Positions 1 to 11,026 are shown, counted from the first letter of the stretch. The stretch: 64,000 bases of DNA from Enoplolaimus lenunculus (GCA_030248215.1 JASANG010000160.1:62001-126000); one strand, 5' to 3'. The notes: generated by a model from the sequence alone, not told the origin. Translations and numbers: made by a program.

Positions 1-184
1 TATTTGCCGCCGCATTGCATCTGACATAATCGTATTATATCATATTTTATACCTACCGCTACAATTCCCAACAAAACCAAACACATAAAAAATTGGACTG
101 GTATGTTTTATCTCATCCTATGAAAAAATTTCATAGTTTTAATTTTTAGCTTTTAAAATCTCAAATCAAAAGTATAAAAACTGG

Positions 185-334
185 TTAGGGTGGCGCCATA
201 CTTTTGACGACGTCCGGCGCAGTCAGTCACCGTACGTTACCGTGCAGTATCGTACTTGAATTACTCAAGTACGATACCGTATGGTTATGTACGGCGACGG
301 GCGGCGACGCACACCAAGTATAGCGCAACCTTTA
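185..334. mobile_element. MITE family B, complete copy
   Basis: The ends are TTAGGGTGGCGCCATACT and AGTATAGCGCAACC, and the interior is rich in gtccggcgc/gtcaccgtac motifs. The centre is a foldback with 13-bp perfect arms (GTATCGTACTTGA ... TCAAGTACGATAC). The same ends recur at about 22.9, 39.3, 46.0, 47.2, 47.7 and 48.7 kb. Confidence 0.75.
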
Positions 335-892
335 GAGTGTAACCACGGTTCTCCATCAGATGACATGTTGCCAGTATGTTGCTGCATATGATGCACAAAG
401 CACGTATAATGAAGTGATGGGTCTTCAACCGCCCCCCCGGTTGGCAACCGGATTTAAAATCTTGAATGGGAGCACTTTTGCCGACAAAATTACTGTTCAA
501 AAGTTTACCATGTCTGATTGCTCATATATAAAAATATGTTAACACTTTACACAGTTATCTATGCATCAAAACTGAAAAATTTTACAAAGCAGTGCGTTTG
601 ACGACCAAAAAAGTTAACTGTCAATGGCCCACCAACCCGGTAGCGAATCCCAGGACGGAAGCGGAAACTGATCATTACCAGAAACAAGCTTCCATTTCAT
701 ACTTCTTGGTAAGATTAGAGTAAACTCATATTAGAATTTAAACTCAATCGAACATTTAATCCCAGAAACGGCATTCGGTATCGATTCTGATACAACTACT
801 TTGTATGTATTTTACATTTTAATCTATATAAAATCAATGCAATAAAAATTGACAAAATGGTAATTGAAAACTTTTCAATGGGGCAGAAATAC
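335..892. other. Gene-poor stretch left of fip1 exon 5
   Basis: No exon could be supported. A minus-strand stretch at about 336-475 is open in two different frames around a run of seven G, and I could not join it to fip1. A short tRNA/SINE-like scrap lies near 625-665. Confidence 0.4.
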
Positions 893-919
893 CTGTCATG
901 ATATTCAACGGTCCAGTGC
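893..919 (-). CDS. FIP1L1: fip1 exon 5, 27-nt microexon (candidate)
   Basis: This is 27 nt, phase 1-1, after acceptor tttttgcag and before donor gtattt. It encodes GTGPLNIMT. The splice sites and frame fit, but the short peptide is not diagnostic. Further exons to the left were not found within the window. Confidence 0.5.
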
Positions 920-2565
920 CTGCAAAAATAACTTTATTCGCAGCGTTACCAAATTCTGCTCGCAATCGTCTCTGCCGGTCACAATAAATGCTGAAAGTTT
1001 CTTCGGTAAAACCATAATTGAAATAGTCGGTTATGTCAGCACCTAAACATCAAAATATTTAAAACTCGAGTTATCTGCAAAAACAAATTAAAAAAACATG
1101 CCTCACTTTTAGTCATTTACGCGAACACTGATTCTGTTAAGCAAAGTTTCACACAAGTCTGACATTGTTTAACATATCCCTTGCAGCTAAAATAGACAGC
1201 TGTTATCGGAAGAAACACACGAAATATAAAACAAACATTTCCTGCTGCCAAGTATCGACAATATTAAGCCTTAGCAGAATTCTAAAACTTGTATTTGCCC
1301 GGGATGGGACCCGCGCATGAAACCAAACTTTGCGTAATAGCGTGCTTATGCTATTTCCGTACGGTTTTCCGTTCAATGATTAAATTGCCACTATCAAACT
1401 TACCCTACTTCTAAACATTTCATGTCACTCTCTGCATTGTTCAAGCTATTTCAAGTAGCGATATTACCTGGTTGTCGCCATGGTTTTTCTCCAAGAACAT
1501 CAAATTCAACTTCATAAATCGACTTGTTGCCTACGTTCGAAACTGCGTCGATGTCGAGTTTACCAGTTTGTGCTTTACCACCTAAATTTAATTGCTGCAG
1601 CAACTGATACGTTTTTAAACAAGAGCGAACTGTAAGATCAGCAAATTGGAAACGATGTCCGATTCTAACTAAAGCCTATTAACTCGTTTGTAGCGCAGTA
1701 TACATTAACTACTTGCTGGATTTTGGACAGTCCTACAATATAATAAAGTCCTCATTAAATACTACAGTATAGCCTATTCATATATATTTGTGATTTCAAA
1801 CATTGATAAAGTATAATTCAGCGCGCAGTCATAGTAAGAAACTACTATTTGTTTTAAGCGTTAAAAAGACTTCTTTATAATTCTCGGAAACTATACCTGA
1901 CGCTGAAGTTTGAAAATTTGTTTTTTGATTTTGTCGGAAACTAAAACAAATCAAGGTGCAATATGTAATTAAAGACTTATTGTACAAACTACAGGTACAA
2001 GCAGAATGTACTACTATATGATCGATTTCATTTTTAAAATGTTCAGTATTAAATTTTTAAATAACAAAACTTATAACGAATCGATTACGGACTACCGCGA
2101 ACACATTAAGTTAGAATTTAATGTCATACAGCCCATTCAAAAGTAATTTACTTGACATTCGTTTTAAAATCTCCTATAGTAATTTGAACACCATCATCTT
2201 CATCAGAATCTTCGCTTCCGGCATCATTGTTCTTGTTCGTTGCGTCCTGAAAGTGGAAATTGTAAGACGTATTTATGTACGTACTTATAGTAAGCGTTAA
2301 AACTTGCTAATCAAAAAAAGAGTGAGTAAAAAACAATTCATGAGCATTTTATGGTTTTACCGAGCGAAAACCGGCAACCCATTAAAAACAGAAATACACC
2401 GCGTATGTTTTGCGTTACACATAAAACGGAACCATTTTAAAAATCGATACCTACCTCCGCATTTTCTGCGTCTTTGTTTCTATCATCTTCAGTTGCATCT
2501 CCATTTTCATGACTTGTTTCAGGTTTCTTATTCTGAGACGTTTTATTTTCTACAGCGGCCGACAT
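893..2565 (-). CDS. FIP1L1: FIP1 homologue, 5' portion, five exons (overview)
   Basis: FIP1 is a subunit of the cleavage and polyadenylation machinery in the nucleus and links poly(A) polymerase to CPSF. Five minus-strand exons give roughly the first 175 codons: an acidic N-terminus ([16 protein letters not shown]), then the diagnostic Fip1 motif ([19 protein letters not shown]) ending in [11 protein letters not shown]. Reading phases chain 0-0, 0-2, 2-1, 1-1, 1-1 across consensus GT-AG introns. The start ATG is preceded in frame by a TAA 18 bases upstream. The vertebrate WLYGGPW box near the N-terminus is not visible. The rest of the gene lies beyond the left edge or in undetected exons. Identification rests on recalled family motifs and is strong for the core. 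Confidence 0.92.
950..1042 (-). CDS. FIP1L1: fip1 exon 4 (second half of Fip1 motif)
   Basis: This is 93 nt, phase 1-1, with acceptor tgtttag and donor gtaacg. It encodes [17 protein letters not shown] then [11 protein letters not shown], the most conserved part of the family (vertebrate form GADLSDYFNYGFNEDTW). Confidence 0.93.
1468..1664 (-). CDS. FIP1L1: fip1 exon 3 (start of Fip1 motif)
   Basis: This is 197 nt, entering in phase 2 and leaving in phase 1 (CCA G, donor gtaata). It encodes a linker containing [17 protein letters not shown], then [16 protein letters not shown], the first half of the Fip1 motif. A shorter acceptor at 1581/1582 is possible, but only the longer exon matches the phase of exon 2. 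Confidence 0.85.
2152..2246 (-). CDS. FIP1L1: fip1 exon 2 (acidic TIGD motif)
   Basis: This is 95 nt between acceptor ctttcag and donor gtaaat, entering in phase 0 and leaving in phase 2. It encodes [19 protein letters not shown] followed by [12 protein letters not shown]. The DEDDxVxxTIGDxKT signature is shared with vertebrate FIP1. Confidence 0.9.
2455..2565 (-). CDS. FIP1L1: fip1 exon 1 (start codon)
   Basis: This is 111 nt, starting at ATG (2565-2563) and ending GAG before donor gtaggt, phase 0. It encodes 37 hydrophilic residues beginning [16 protein letters not shown] and ending DAENAE, matching the acidic, disordered N-terminus typical of FIP1 proteins. Confidence 0.85.
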
Positions 2566-3120
2566 ATCATCAAATTGCTCTTAATACGTTTCATAAATAT
2601 ACGTAACAATTTAATCGCTGTAAACAAAAAAACTGCTTTGGGTTGCGGGTGCGACAGCATTTGTGTTATATCTTATTCTCGATTGGATAGCGGCAATTTA
2701 CCACTGCGTCCACGGAGTAGCACCCGTCAATCTATGTAGGTACGATCGGGAACTTCACACCTTTTTAACTAAGCACCTGGCAAAGCAGAAATACGGTGTG
2801 GGTTCCGACATAGCGGATTTTAGTATTCTACGGCAAGCACTCTACAATGTCTATTATCACAGATGTGAGTGCCTTGGAAATTGTGAGGTTGCAGCCAACC
2901 AGACCACTTGTTATTCATCGAGTTCTTCGTGTCGCCGACCGAAGCCCCATTCAGATTGCCTATGCAACATGCGGATGTATGGAGGTAAAATAAACCTCAT
3001 GCTGATGCTGCACATCGGTAAAACGCTAATGCATGTACTGCCTTCATATGCGATAGCGGTAAAAACATGGCAGAACAAAGATGCAAGAGTATAATGTTGC
3101 GGTTCTTTAATACGACATAA
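2566..3120. other. Upstream region of fip1, with SINE tail
   Basis: No supported gene. An open frame at 2663-3094 runs through repeat sequence. At about 2968-3030 is a SINE 3' tail (atgcggatgtatggaggtaa, ataaacc, gctgatgctgcaca) that recurs at 3403-3460. Confidence 0.5.
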
Positions 3121-3147
3121 CAACAGAAAAACCAGCAGTCAGCAGTT

Positions 3148-3465
3148 GACTATGAGGCGGTGTGGCTCAGTGGTAGCGCGCTGGACTCTGTTTGGCATGG
3201 TACATTGGATGGAAAACTCGGAAGAACGAGAACGCCCCTCATTTTCAGTTGCAGGAACTCAGCACTAAAAACTGTCCTTCCTTAACCTAACCAAATTATC
3301 ACATGACGACCACGAAGGGACCGCAATGGCAAACTGCCGGGCTAGAACAAATTATTAACTCGAAAATCAAGGGACGACCGTGTAGAAAAACCGGGGGATA
3401 TGACATGCGGATGTATGGAGGGAAAATAAACCTAAAGCTGATGCTGCACATGTTGAGTTCTTATA
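3148..3465 (+). repeat. tRNA-derived SINE, copy 1
   Basis: The head gtgtggctcagtggtagcgc matches a pol III A box. The body includes aactcagcactaaaaactg, and the tail around 3403-3460 is gatgtatggagggaaaataa. A second head follows directly at 3496, so SINEs are clustered here. Confidence 0.7.
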
Positions 3466-3493
3466 AGGCATTAACAACAAAAAAACTCAGTTG

Positions 3494-3655
3494 ATTGTGA
3501 GGCGATGTAACTCAGAGGTAGCGCTCTGAACTGAGAATCTGTCGGTGGGCCATGCGTCATGGATCGAAACATCGTAACAACGCCCTTAAATTTGAGCCGC
3601 GAGAACTCATAACTAAAAACCGCCCTAGCATACCCAACTTATCACCCTAATTCAA
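3494..3655 (+). repeat. tRNA-derived SINE, copy 2 (head and body)
   Basis: A-box-like gatgtaactcagaggtagcg and B-box-like ggatcgaaacatc (3561-3573) lie about 60 bases apart, as in a tRNA. The following aactcataactaaaaaccg matches copy 1. The tail is not recognisable. Confidence 0.7.
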
Positions 3656-4471
3656 TGAACAAACATTGCATATTGGTATTGCCACACATGCGATGCTTTC
3701 ATATTGTCTGAAGGCACCGAAATGACAGTGTAAATGTAAGATATATTAATAGCCTGGGTTTTGAGATACGCACGACACCTTCGGTTCGGGGAATCAAAAT
3801 TGGGACATAGCGGAAGAGAATTCGTACCTCTACGGAGTTAGACGTACACTTCCCCTCGATTGGCTAAAGCTCAATCACCGCGGCACAAAATGAAGTTTTG
3901 CTAGTAATTTGCGAAGGCACAATAAAAAATTACTTACAAAATACTCGCAACCTTTATAATTCTAACTAATTTTACGACGGAAAATTAATTATTAAAAACG
4001 ACTACGAAATTCTTGCCAAAGACTGAACGATATTTCTTCGCTATAGCGACTAACAAACAAAATCCAGCACCAAAATTTGACTTACGATTACCGTCCAGCG
4101 AAACTCCCTGGGACTTGCCGTATTAGAAAATTATAACACATATTTGCGCAAAAGCCGCATAAAAACGTAGAAAATCAGAAACACAAGCGAAAAACTGAAC
4201 AACAAAACAAGTTAAGCTAGCTAGCTAGTAAACTAACTTCATTCAACATCAAATTTAGTATCAACCTTCAGTTTCCAATTTAACGAACAAACATAAACCA
4301 TGTATACCATATGTACATAACAAAGGCACATAACCACCGATCTTCAGAGGACCGTTACTTCACTGAAGTGACATACAGTTTCGATGACCCAAAAATTCTG
4401 AATAACATAATAATCAACAAAAATATGACAAATGTTCACTTTTAAAGTCCTTTTGTTTCAACGTTTTACAC
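3656..4471. other. No recognised feature
   Basis: About 0.8 kb of AT-rich sequence. I see no exon, repeat family or structured RNA here. Confidence 0.5.
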
Positions 4472-4885
4472 GTATATACTAGGGATGTGCCGATTAATCG
4501 GCATCGGCATCGGTAATAATCGACCCGTTTCGTGAGTATCGGCATCGGAATCGGCACTGCAAAAAAATTGCGATTCTTTAACGATACTTTTTGCACATAA
4601 CAGTCAGTTGGAAAGCTCTCAATTTCATTTCTGGGCGCACAATAGTGTGTCTGCTCAGAAAAATTGTTATCTCTCTTGCGTTTGTGTTTGAAAAAATTAA
4701 TTGCAATTAACCGTTCTTATAAAATTATAATCGTTTACGATGGTTAGGGTTTAAGCCTTCATATAATAACGTAATGTAGTATTCTATCTGCTTATTAAAC
4801 ATGGTGTACTAAAGTTGGAATCGGCGTCGGCATCGGTTCGGTATCGGCAAAATTTGCATATTGTTGTTGTTGTAACGCCTTTGTG

Positions 4886-6451
4886 CTACGAGTCACCGTT
4901 GGTGTCGAGCCCAAGGAGTGTGGCAGCTTCAACCGGCTTCGTCCATAAAGCTTCTGGCGTCAGAGATGTGGGATTGGCCGTGATATGATCTTGAAGGTGG
5001 CATCTGAGGAAATACTGCTCCGAAAGCATCAGGTTGTGCTCTTTGACTGGCAGCATACTGGTTTCTAGATGGAGGTGCTCTTCTTTCGTTTTCCGCAGGC
5101 ATCCGGTTATAGTACGGCTGGCACTGTTTTGCTGGCGTTGGAGTTCTTGCCATCTGCTACTGGAAAGGCCTGGAGACCATACGGGGGCACCGTAGTTGAG
5201 CAATGATCTTCCGATCGCTTTATAGGTGACTAGCAGGGTTTCTTTCTGCTTACCCCATGTTGATCCAGATATCGCGCGTAAAACTGCGTTTCGCTTACGT
5301 AGGGCGCCAGTAACCTGAGTGGCGTGGTGCGAAAACGTCAGCATGCTGTCGAAAACAACTCCCAAAATTTTCGGTTTTGATGTTGTTGGGATTGTTGAGC
5401 CATTGACTTTGATCGGCAGCGCTTTGTTGACTTCATGTGTGAACGTGGTGAACGTTGTTGCAGTTGATTTACCTGGTGAGAGCCGAAGGTGGCGGTTTTG
5501 GAGCCAGTCGGACAGGGTTGTTAGGTACCGGTTTAGACGATCACACAGCGGCTGGATTGTTGGCCCGGAAGTTAACAGCGACATGTCATCGGCATACGAA
5601 ACCAGTTTGATGTTTGGTGGTGGAATCGGAGCCTTTGACATTACCAGGTTGAACAAAGTTGGCGATAGGATGGCGCCTTGGGGGACGCCTTGTTGCACTA
5701 CTCGGGACCTTGATTTAACACCGCGGAATTCGACGTATTGTTGACGACCACGTAGGTATGATGAGAGCCAGCGTTTGAGACCGTCGGGAATTGCCAGATC
5801 AATTATGTCACCAAGGAGTTGGTGGTGCGATACTGTATCGAAAGCGGCCTTCAAGTCCAAGGCGACTGCGACGGTTCGATCTATGGGTTTGCGTTTGTTG
5901 AAGCCAGTTGCAATGTGGTCATGAATTTCCATCAGAGCAGACACAGTTGATCGACCTTTCAGAAAACCATGCTGATGGGTGGCCGGGGTGAAACCGCCAG
6001 AGATGGTTGGTAGTAGTAGCTTCTCCAGGAGTTTTGCAGCTGGCGACAGAAGTGATATAGGCTTGTATGATGACGATTCATTCCTTGGTTTTCCAGGTTT
6101 TAGCAGCGGTATAACTCTTCCGGTTTTCCAAAGCGCAGGGATTTTGCACGACGTAACTACCAGGTTGAAGAGTTGCGCTAAGTACGAGTGTGCACGGCTG
6201 CCTAGATGCTTCAGGTGAATCGGGGCGATTTCGTCAGGTCCTAGAGCCTTTGAATTTTTGGTCGATTTGATGGCTTCTGCTACATTTTCTTGATTGAAAT
6301 CAGGTTGCCATAATTGTAGCTGCTTCAGTTTACGGATGACTGGTCTTGCTTCTTTCGGATCTGGACTACCGGCGGGACAGTATTGTTTGCATAGACCATT
6401 AGCACAGGTTCTCGCTTTATGCACCGGTTTATCTCCGAACTGGAGCATCAC
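4886..6451 (-). CDS. LINE reverse transcriptase domain
   Basis: About 521 codons with RT landmarks: GRVIPLLKPGKP, SYKPISLLSPAAKLLEK, ALDLKAAFDTVSHH, QQGVPQGAILSPTLFN and the catalytic SYADDMSLL. The C-terminus has the thumb-like region and KAIGRSLLNYGAPVWSP. It continues the endonuclease frame 15 codons after the TAG at 6494-6496. That single in-frame stop is the only interruption I see, suggesting a fairly young copy. Confidence 0.93.
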   Translation of the reverse strand: MMLQFGDKPVHKARTCANGLCKQYCPAGSPDPKEARPVIRKLKQLQLWQPDFNQENVAEAIKSTKNSKALGPDEIAPIHLKHLGSRAHSYLAQLFNLVVTSCKIPALWKTGRVIPLLKPGKPRNESSSYKPISLLSPAAKLLEKLLLPTISGGFTPATHQHGFLKGRSTVSALMEIHDHIATGFNKRKPIDRTVAVALDLKAAFDTVSHHQLLGDIIDLAIPDGLKRWLSSYLRGRQQYVEFRGVKSRSRVVQQGVPQGAILSPTLFNLVMSKAPIPPPNIKLVSYADDMSLLTSGPTIQPLCDRLNRYLTTLSDWLQNRHLRLSPGKSTATTFTTFTHEVNKALPIKVNGSTIPTTSKPKILGVVFDSMLTFSHHATQVTGALRKRNAVLRAISGSTWGKQKETLLVTYKAIGRSLLNYGAPVWSPGLSSSRWQELQRQQNSASRTITGCLRKTKEEHLHLETSMLPVKEHNLMLSEQYFLRCHLQDHITANPTSLTPEALWTKPVEAATLLGLDTNGDS

Positions 6452-6493
6452 GTTGTCAGGGGCCGGTTTGGGTTTTGTGAACGACTTGATCAG

Positions 6494-7711
6494 CTACCAG
6501 TGAGACGTTCTACCATCTTCCACGTGCTCGCGCCATTTCTTCTGCCTGTGCTCTGAGCTGATCTTAGTGATTTCACGTGAAAGTCTCCCAATTTCGTCGT
6601 CCGAGGCGTTGGATCGTCGAAGTTCATCACGGCGTACCATCAGGGCGGCGGCTTCGGCTGGAAGTCCGGGATACAGCTCCTTGCGGCGGCCGGTTGGGAC
6701 AGTGAGCTTCGCAGCATGTTGGATTATGTTGCGGAGAGCCTTCTCACCTTCGAAAGGGCACGTTGGAGTTTGCGTGCGGGCGAAGTCGGCTTCCGTAATT
6801 TCTTTAAATGTGGTCCAATTAGCCTTCCTGAAGTTCACGTAGGTGCCCGGCGCGGAGGACACTTTCTCGAGGCTTCGTTCAATTGCGATCATAATGGGCA
6901 GGTGGTCGGAGCCCAACGATTTTTCGACTGACCATGAGCATACGCAGGCGAGCGACGAGCTGACGATTGTGAGGTCAGGGGAGCTGTCACAGGTAGATGT
7001 GCTTCGTGTGGGCAGATCTTCGTTCAGGACTGCGACATCTTCGTCATCGATTTGGTCTGCGAGTAACTGACCACGGGGATCCGGTTGGCCGGATGAATTC
7101 CAAAAGTCGTGGTCGGCGTTGAAATCGTCGACTATGATTGCATCCGTCTGCTGAAGAAAAGGCTGCAGGGCCGGTTTGTAGCACGGGGCACAACTGCTGG
7201 CTGGAGGAATGTAGATGTTGATAATTTTGATTTCGTTTCCACCTGCACGAACGGCGACTGCTTGCGATTCAAGGTGGTTGCCGCGAGCAATGTTGAGATC
7301 CAGTTCCCGATAGTACAAGCTCTTGTGGATGATAAAGGCCAAACCACCACCTTTATCCTTTTTGCGATCTTCACGGATAATCGTGAAGTTGTCGATCTTC
7401 GGGACTTTTGACTTGCTACCAAATTTGGTTTCTTGAATTGCAGCAATCTTGTGGCCATTTTTCAGCATGTAATCGATCACTTCGTGTATCTTCCCTGCGA
7501 GTCCATTTACATTCAGTTGCAGCAGTTTCAGATCTTGAGCATCATTGGCATTACTGCACTTCACGGAGGGTGAAGCGGCGATTGTTAGCGGAGTCGCCGA
7601 ACTTTGGTTGCAGCAGGACCCGATAAACGAGCTTCTTTGGTACTGCTTTAAAGCTTTCAAGTTTGAGCACGGTTTAAAGTGGAGCCACCCGTCACACTTT
7701 GAACATTCCAC
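6494..7711 (-). CDS. LINE endonuclease domain
   Basis: About 405 codons. Apurinic-endonuclease-like motifs appear in order: LKLLQLNVNGLAGK, AAIQETKFGSKSK, INIYIPPASS, DDFNADHDFW and SLGSDHLPIMIAI. They supply the nuclease that nicks target DNA for target-primed reverse transcription. The frame has no ATG at its left limit, which fits 5' truncation. It ends at a TAG that lies in the same frame as the downstream reverse transcriptase. Confidence 0.9.
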   Translation of the reverse strand: MECSKCDGWLHFKPCSNLKALKQYQRSSFIGSCCNQSSATPLTIAASPSVKCSNANDAQDLKLLQLNVNGLAGKIHEVIDYMLKNGHKIAAIQETKFGSKSKVPKIDNFTIIREDRKKDKGGGLAFIIHKSLYYRELDLNIARGNHLESQAVAVRAGGNEIKIINIYIPPASSCAPCYKPALQPFLQQTDAIIVDDFNADHDFWNSSGQPDPRGQLLADQIDDEDVAVLNEDLPTRSTSTCDSSPDLTIVSSSLACVCSWSVEKSLGSDHLPIMIAIERSLEKVSSAPGTYVNFRKANWTTFKEITEADFARTQTPTCPFEGEKALRNIIQHAAKLTVPTGRRKELYPGLPAEAAALMVRRDELRRSNASDDEIGRLSREITKISSEHRQKKWREHVEDGRTSHW

Positions 7712-7752
7712 CGAGATTCGATTTCTTGAATCGGCACATCTCTAGTATATAC

Positions 7753-10700
7753 ATCAATCAACACGATTTTCGTCCTTACGCCGCTTTTCATGCCTTCCCT
7801 CATGCTGCCGAGTTTTACGATACCCTGGATCACGTGCCCACTGCTTGCCACGTGAAACACTATGCCTTCCATGTGATTCATGGCGTTACCGTTGTCTACT
7901 GTATGGTTCTTTCTGTCGTCGTTAATGCGGAGTTGCATCGCGTACCAGATAACGTTCGCGTACTCCAACCTGCGCCATGCTACTCGTGCTAGCGACGCTC
8001 GTGCCCTCACGGGAAACGTCACATTCGTTACCAACACCACGACGTCCTGTTTCTTCTCGTCGCGATATATCCTCGTTTTCCGATTGAGGTGGTAGCTCGC
8101 ACTCGCGACTTGGACTCCGGAATCCTCCACAATGGCGCTTTCTGCCATCTTGCTCAGACGACTCTCTTTGCTGTCCTCCCCATAGTGATGAACGCGTTGA
8201 TACATCTAATGATGGAGGGCGCTTCGTACGCATAGCAATTGACAACTATGCTCTCGTCGATAGGGATATGTTCTACGAAAATATCAGCAATCACTTTGAG
8301 CATCAACGGAACTTCTGCACCAGAGTCTAACATACCGGTCATAAGATAACTATCACGACCAAATCGACATGAAACCCAGTTGGTTCATTTAACGGGTTCA
8401 CCGTCAAGATGGTTGCTCCTTCGACCTGCTGACTTTGCACTTGTTCGGCTCGACACAAATGAATTGCTTCCCCCATTCTTAGCCGAACACGATACGCCCC
8501 TGGCACGATTGGATTCGTTTGCAGTCCGGTGTGTCCTGTTTTCTTGGGTGTTTTCTTCGGTCTGTTTCACGATGCGAGAACTCAGCTTTCCGAACATTCT
8601 GCGGTAGAGGTTCAACGTTTGCACGCTTTCCCGGTTTTCTTCTTGTCTAATGTTCACGTTGGTAATCGGGATTCTTTAAACATTTGACGTGGTATGACCC
8701 ATCTTGCCTCCACCCTAGCTGCTGCCACCAGCGTTGGATTATGCCTTCGCCATTGACCCGGTTCTTTGCTGACGCGACCTGTCACCTTCCAATCTACGTT
8801 ACTTTTATGACGGTTGCGTGTGATATGACCATTCCGCTGCATTTGACACACTTAGGTTATGGTCTTGCATCAGAATCTTTACCATTTTTGTCTTCGTTTC
8901 CTTTCGACTTAGTCGATGTGATCTCGGATTTTCTACCTTTGTAACTTCTAAACTTGCGATCTTGTTCCGAGTTCCTACTGCGACCCTTCGATCTATCAAA
9001 GGTAGACGCTGCACTTCCTGTTCCTTGAGAACGATCGACATCATTATCGAATTGACTCCTCCGTTTGTGCGCTCGATAACGCAACTCCTCGAACGATTCA
9101 AACATACCCAACTACAAACATCGTTTGTATCTGTGATCGCGTCGTTGATAAACGTTTAACACAGCAAATCGTTCGATTGTCGGGTATCTAAAAATTGTCG
9201 CTTGAGATGCCGCTTTCAGTACGTAAGCAACTCGTCAGCGTATTATTCGACGTCGCCGCTGTTTGATTTGTTACAATGCCAGTATCTTACGTGTCAAATC
9301 GTCATGATCGGAAAATCTTGTCCGAAACATCGATACAAGTTCTTCGTATTGCGACGGTTCTATCACCTCACTTCTTCGAACAAATCCGAATACTTATAAC
9401 GGCGCACCTTGATACCAGCTGTTCGCATACCCCATCAAACTTTTTCATATTAAAGATTTTGAAATTTTTTGTTTCGTTCTGTCGAACTTCGGAAAATCTG
9501 TGAATTTTCTAGAACGTTTCCACAATTTGTCCAAAGCCGGTACCTATCGGGACTTGGGTACCTGTTGTTTCCAGGTGCTCTATCAACGTTGACGTTACCG
9601 CCAGATATGGCATGTGATATCGGTCCCAGACCAGACTGTGTTGCTATGACTGCATCGGGCCAACACCCTACAAAGTCAAGCATGAATGCCATACGTTGTT
9701 CCACTGACGAGGACTCGAAAAACTGAATTGCGTGGATCGCTTTGTTGCTGTTGTTGTACAGAGGCAGGACCGGCCTGTTGTTTTCCCGCAACTCACACAA
9801 AAATCTTTGTGCCAAAGGATCGTACATCAATGTGTCACCGCGACTCCAACTTCATTCTTGCTAACCACGTGCCACTTGCATCGAAGTTACACCGATGACA
9901 GATGAATACGTTTGCGGTTTGCCAACCATACCATACGTAGCGCCCGTCGCTGCCACGGCGTTACGTACTTGATTCATAACAATCGTTGTCAATTGCCTTT
10001 GACCAAACACGGCTTGAACGTATGTCGGTTGACCAACATTAACGACTGTCGTTGGGTTTAACAATCTTTGAGTTTGTTGACTCGACATAAGGGGCGCTTC
10101 AGCCGCCACCGCTGTCAACGTGTCACTCGACTTCGACTTGACTTGTTTGAACTGCGATCGAACCATTGAACAAGTCGCGGCCAAATTAATTCGAGCCACT
10201 TGGCGAGCCTTTGACAGGACTGTTTGCACATCATCTCCAATTTGAGTGCCATAACGTTGTTCCAGATGTGTACCCATCAGTCCCAAAACTTTGAACACGT
10301 CACCCACTGCAGCTATCGGTTTAATACGATCGATGTCGGATACTGGCGGTGAAAAGATGTCAAACACACTTTTAAATGACTCGACTGCCACATTGACGTC
10401 ACTTGTGACGTTGACTCGACTGTAATGAGCGATAAACGCAGCATTACACTGCTGTCGAGTGTTGTAACATGAGACACCACGCTCCCGATCGGCGATAATC
10501 GAGGCACATTCCTATTCCCGATGAACGTTACATTGGGCTCTATCCCGCCATCGACTGACGTTAAATGGCGCTTTGGCCCCTGTTTTCTTTTGTCCATAAA
10601 TTTACCATTTCTTTTGATTCGTCTGCACCGCTTGTCCATCGACTTGACTTCGACTAACCAGCTGCGGCAAATTGTGAACCAGCGAGACTGTCGATGTTGT

Positions 10701-10800
10701 CGCTTTCTCTTTAATGGCCTTGCCGTCAGGTGACGGGGTGGCTTTGCCACCGACATTTTCGGGTGTATCTTTTGTCGGCGACCATTTGAGTCCCATACTT
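7753..10800 (-). mobile_element. LTR retrotransposon fossil (gag/protease part)
   Basis: This is an old minus-strand fragment: a Gag-like stretch at the high-coordinate side (about 10.8-8.9 kb), a retroviral-type zinc-knuckle-like stretch near 8.8 kb and an aspartic-protease-like motif (LDSGAEVPLM) near 8.3 kb. No reverse transcriptase, integrase or LTR was recognised. It is broken, with several interruptions spread along its length, and is therefore old. Superfamily (Gypsy or BEL) is unresolved. A 21-bp direct repeat sits at its 5' side (about 10799-10840). Confidence 0.6.
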
Positions 10801-11026
10801 GACTAAACGATTTCCAAACCGACTAAACGATTTCCAAACGTGCCAGCAAACTTACCTTTTTCCTGCCAACTTGCTTCCAAAAAACTGTCGTTATAGCGAA
10901 ACCGGGTAACTACGGATACAACTAGTTCCAACCCCAAAAATGTTTTCAAAGTTGCGCAAAAATGCCAATTACTGAATTACTGCAGTGTCGATTTATTGGC
11001 AATACGATTACCACTGATCCTCCAAC

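Larger units (their letters stand above)
4861..7715 (-). mobile_element. Non-LTR retrotransposon (LINE), 5'-truncated
   Basis: On the minus strand an EEP endonuclease is followed by a reverse transcriptase, ending in a (CAA)n-type 3' tail at about 4861-4873. It opens with CSKCDGWLHF, resembling the second half of a PHD-like finger as in CR1/Jockey-group proteins, so the 5' end seems lost. It lies inside a hAT-type element close to that element's right end. Confidence 0.9.
4480..7744. mobile_element. hAT-type non-autonomous element, split by a LINE
   Basis: The terminal inverted repeats are TAGGGATGTGCCGATT at 4480 and AATCGGCACATCTCTA ending at 7744 (one mismatch). They are flanked by an exact 8-bp target duplication GTATATAC (4472-4479 and 7745-7752), typical of hAT elements. 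The left arm (4480-about 4860) is full of ATCGGCATCGG repeats. Nearly all of the rest is an inserted LINE, so the original element was probably about 0.4 kb. Confidence 0.85.

Noticed and set aside
265-500. Possible further fip1 exon
   Set aside because: Two open frames meet at a G run, neither with a phase-compatible acceptor, and the right side borders a MITE end.
2663-3094. 143-codon plus-strand open frame
   Set aside because: Its 3' half runs through a SINE tail that recurs at 3403-3460; no splice or domain evidence.
2968-3655. Functional tRNA genes
   Set aside because: A and B boxes are present but the acceptor and anticodon arms do not pair, and the units repeat with shared tails, as expected for SINEs.
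5319-7745. Plus-strand open frames across the LINE
   Set aside because: They are antisense shadows of the endonuclease and reverse transcriptase.
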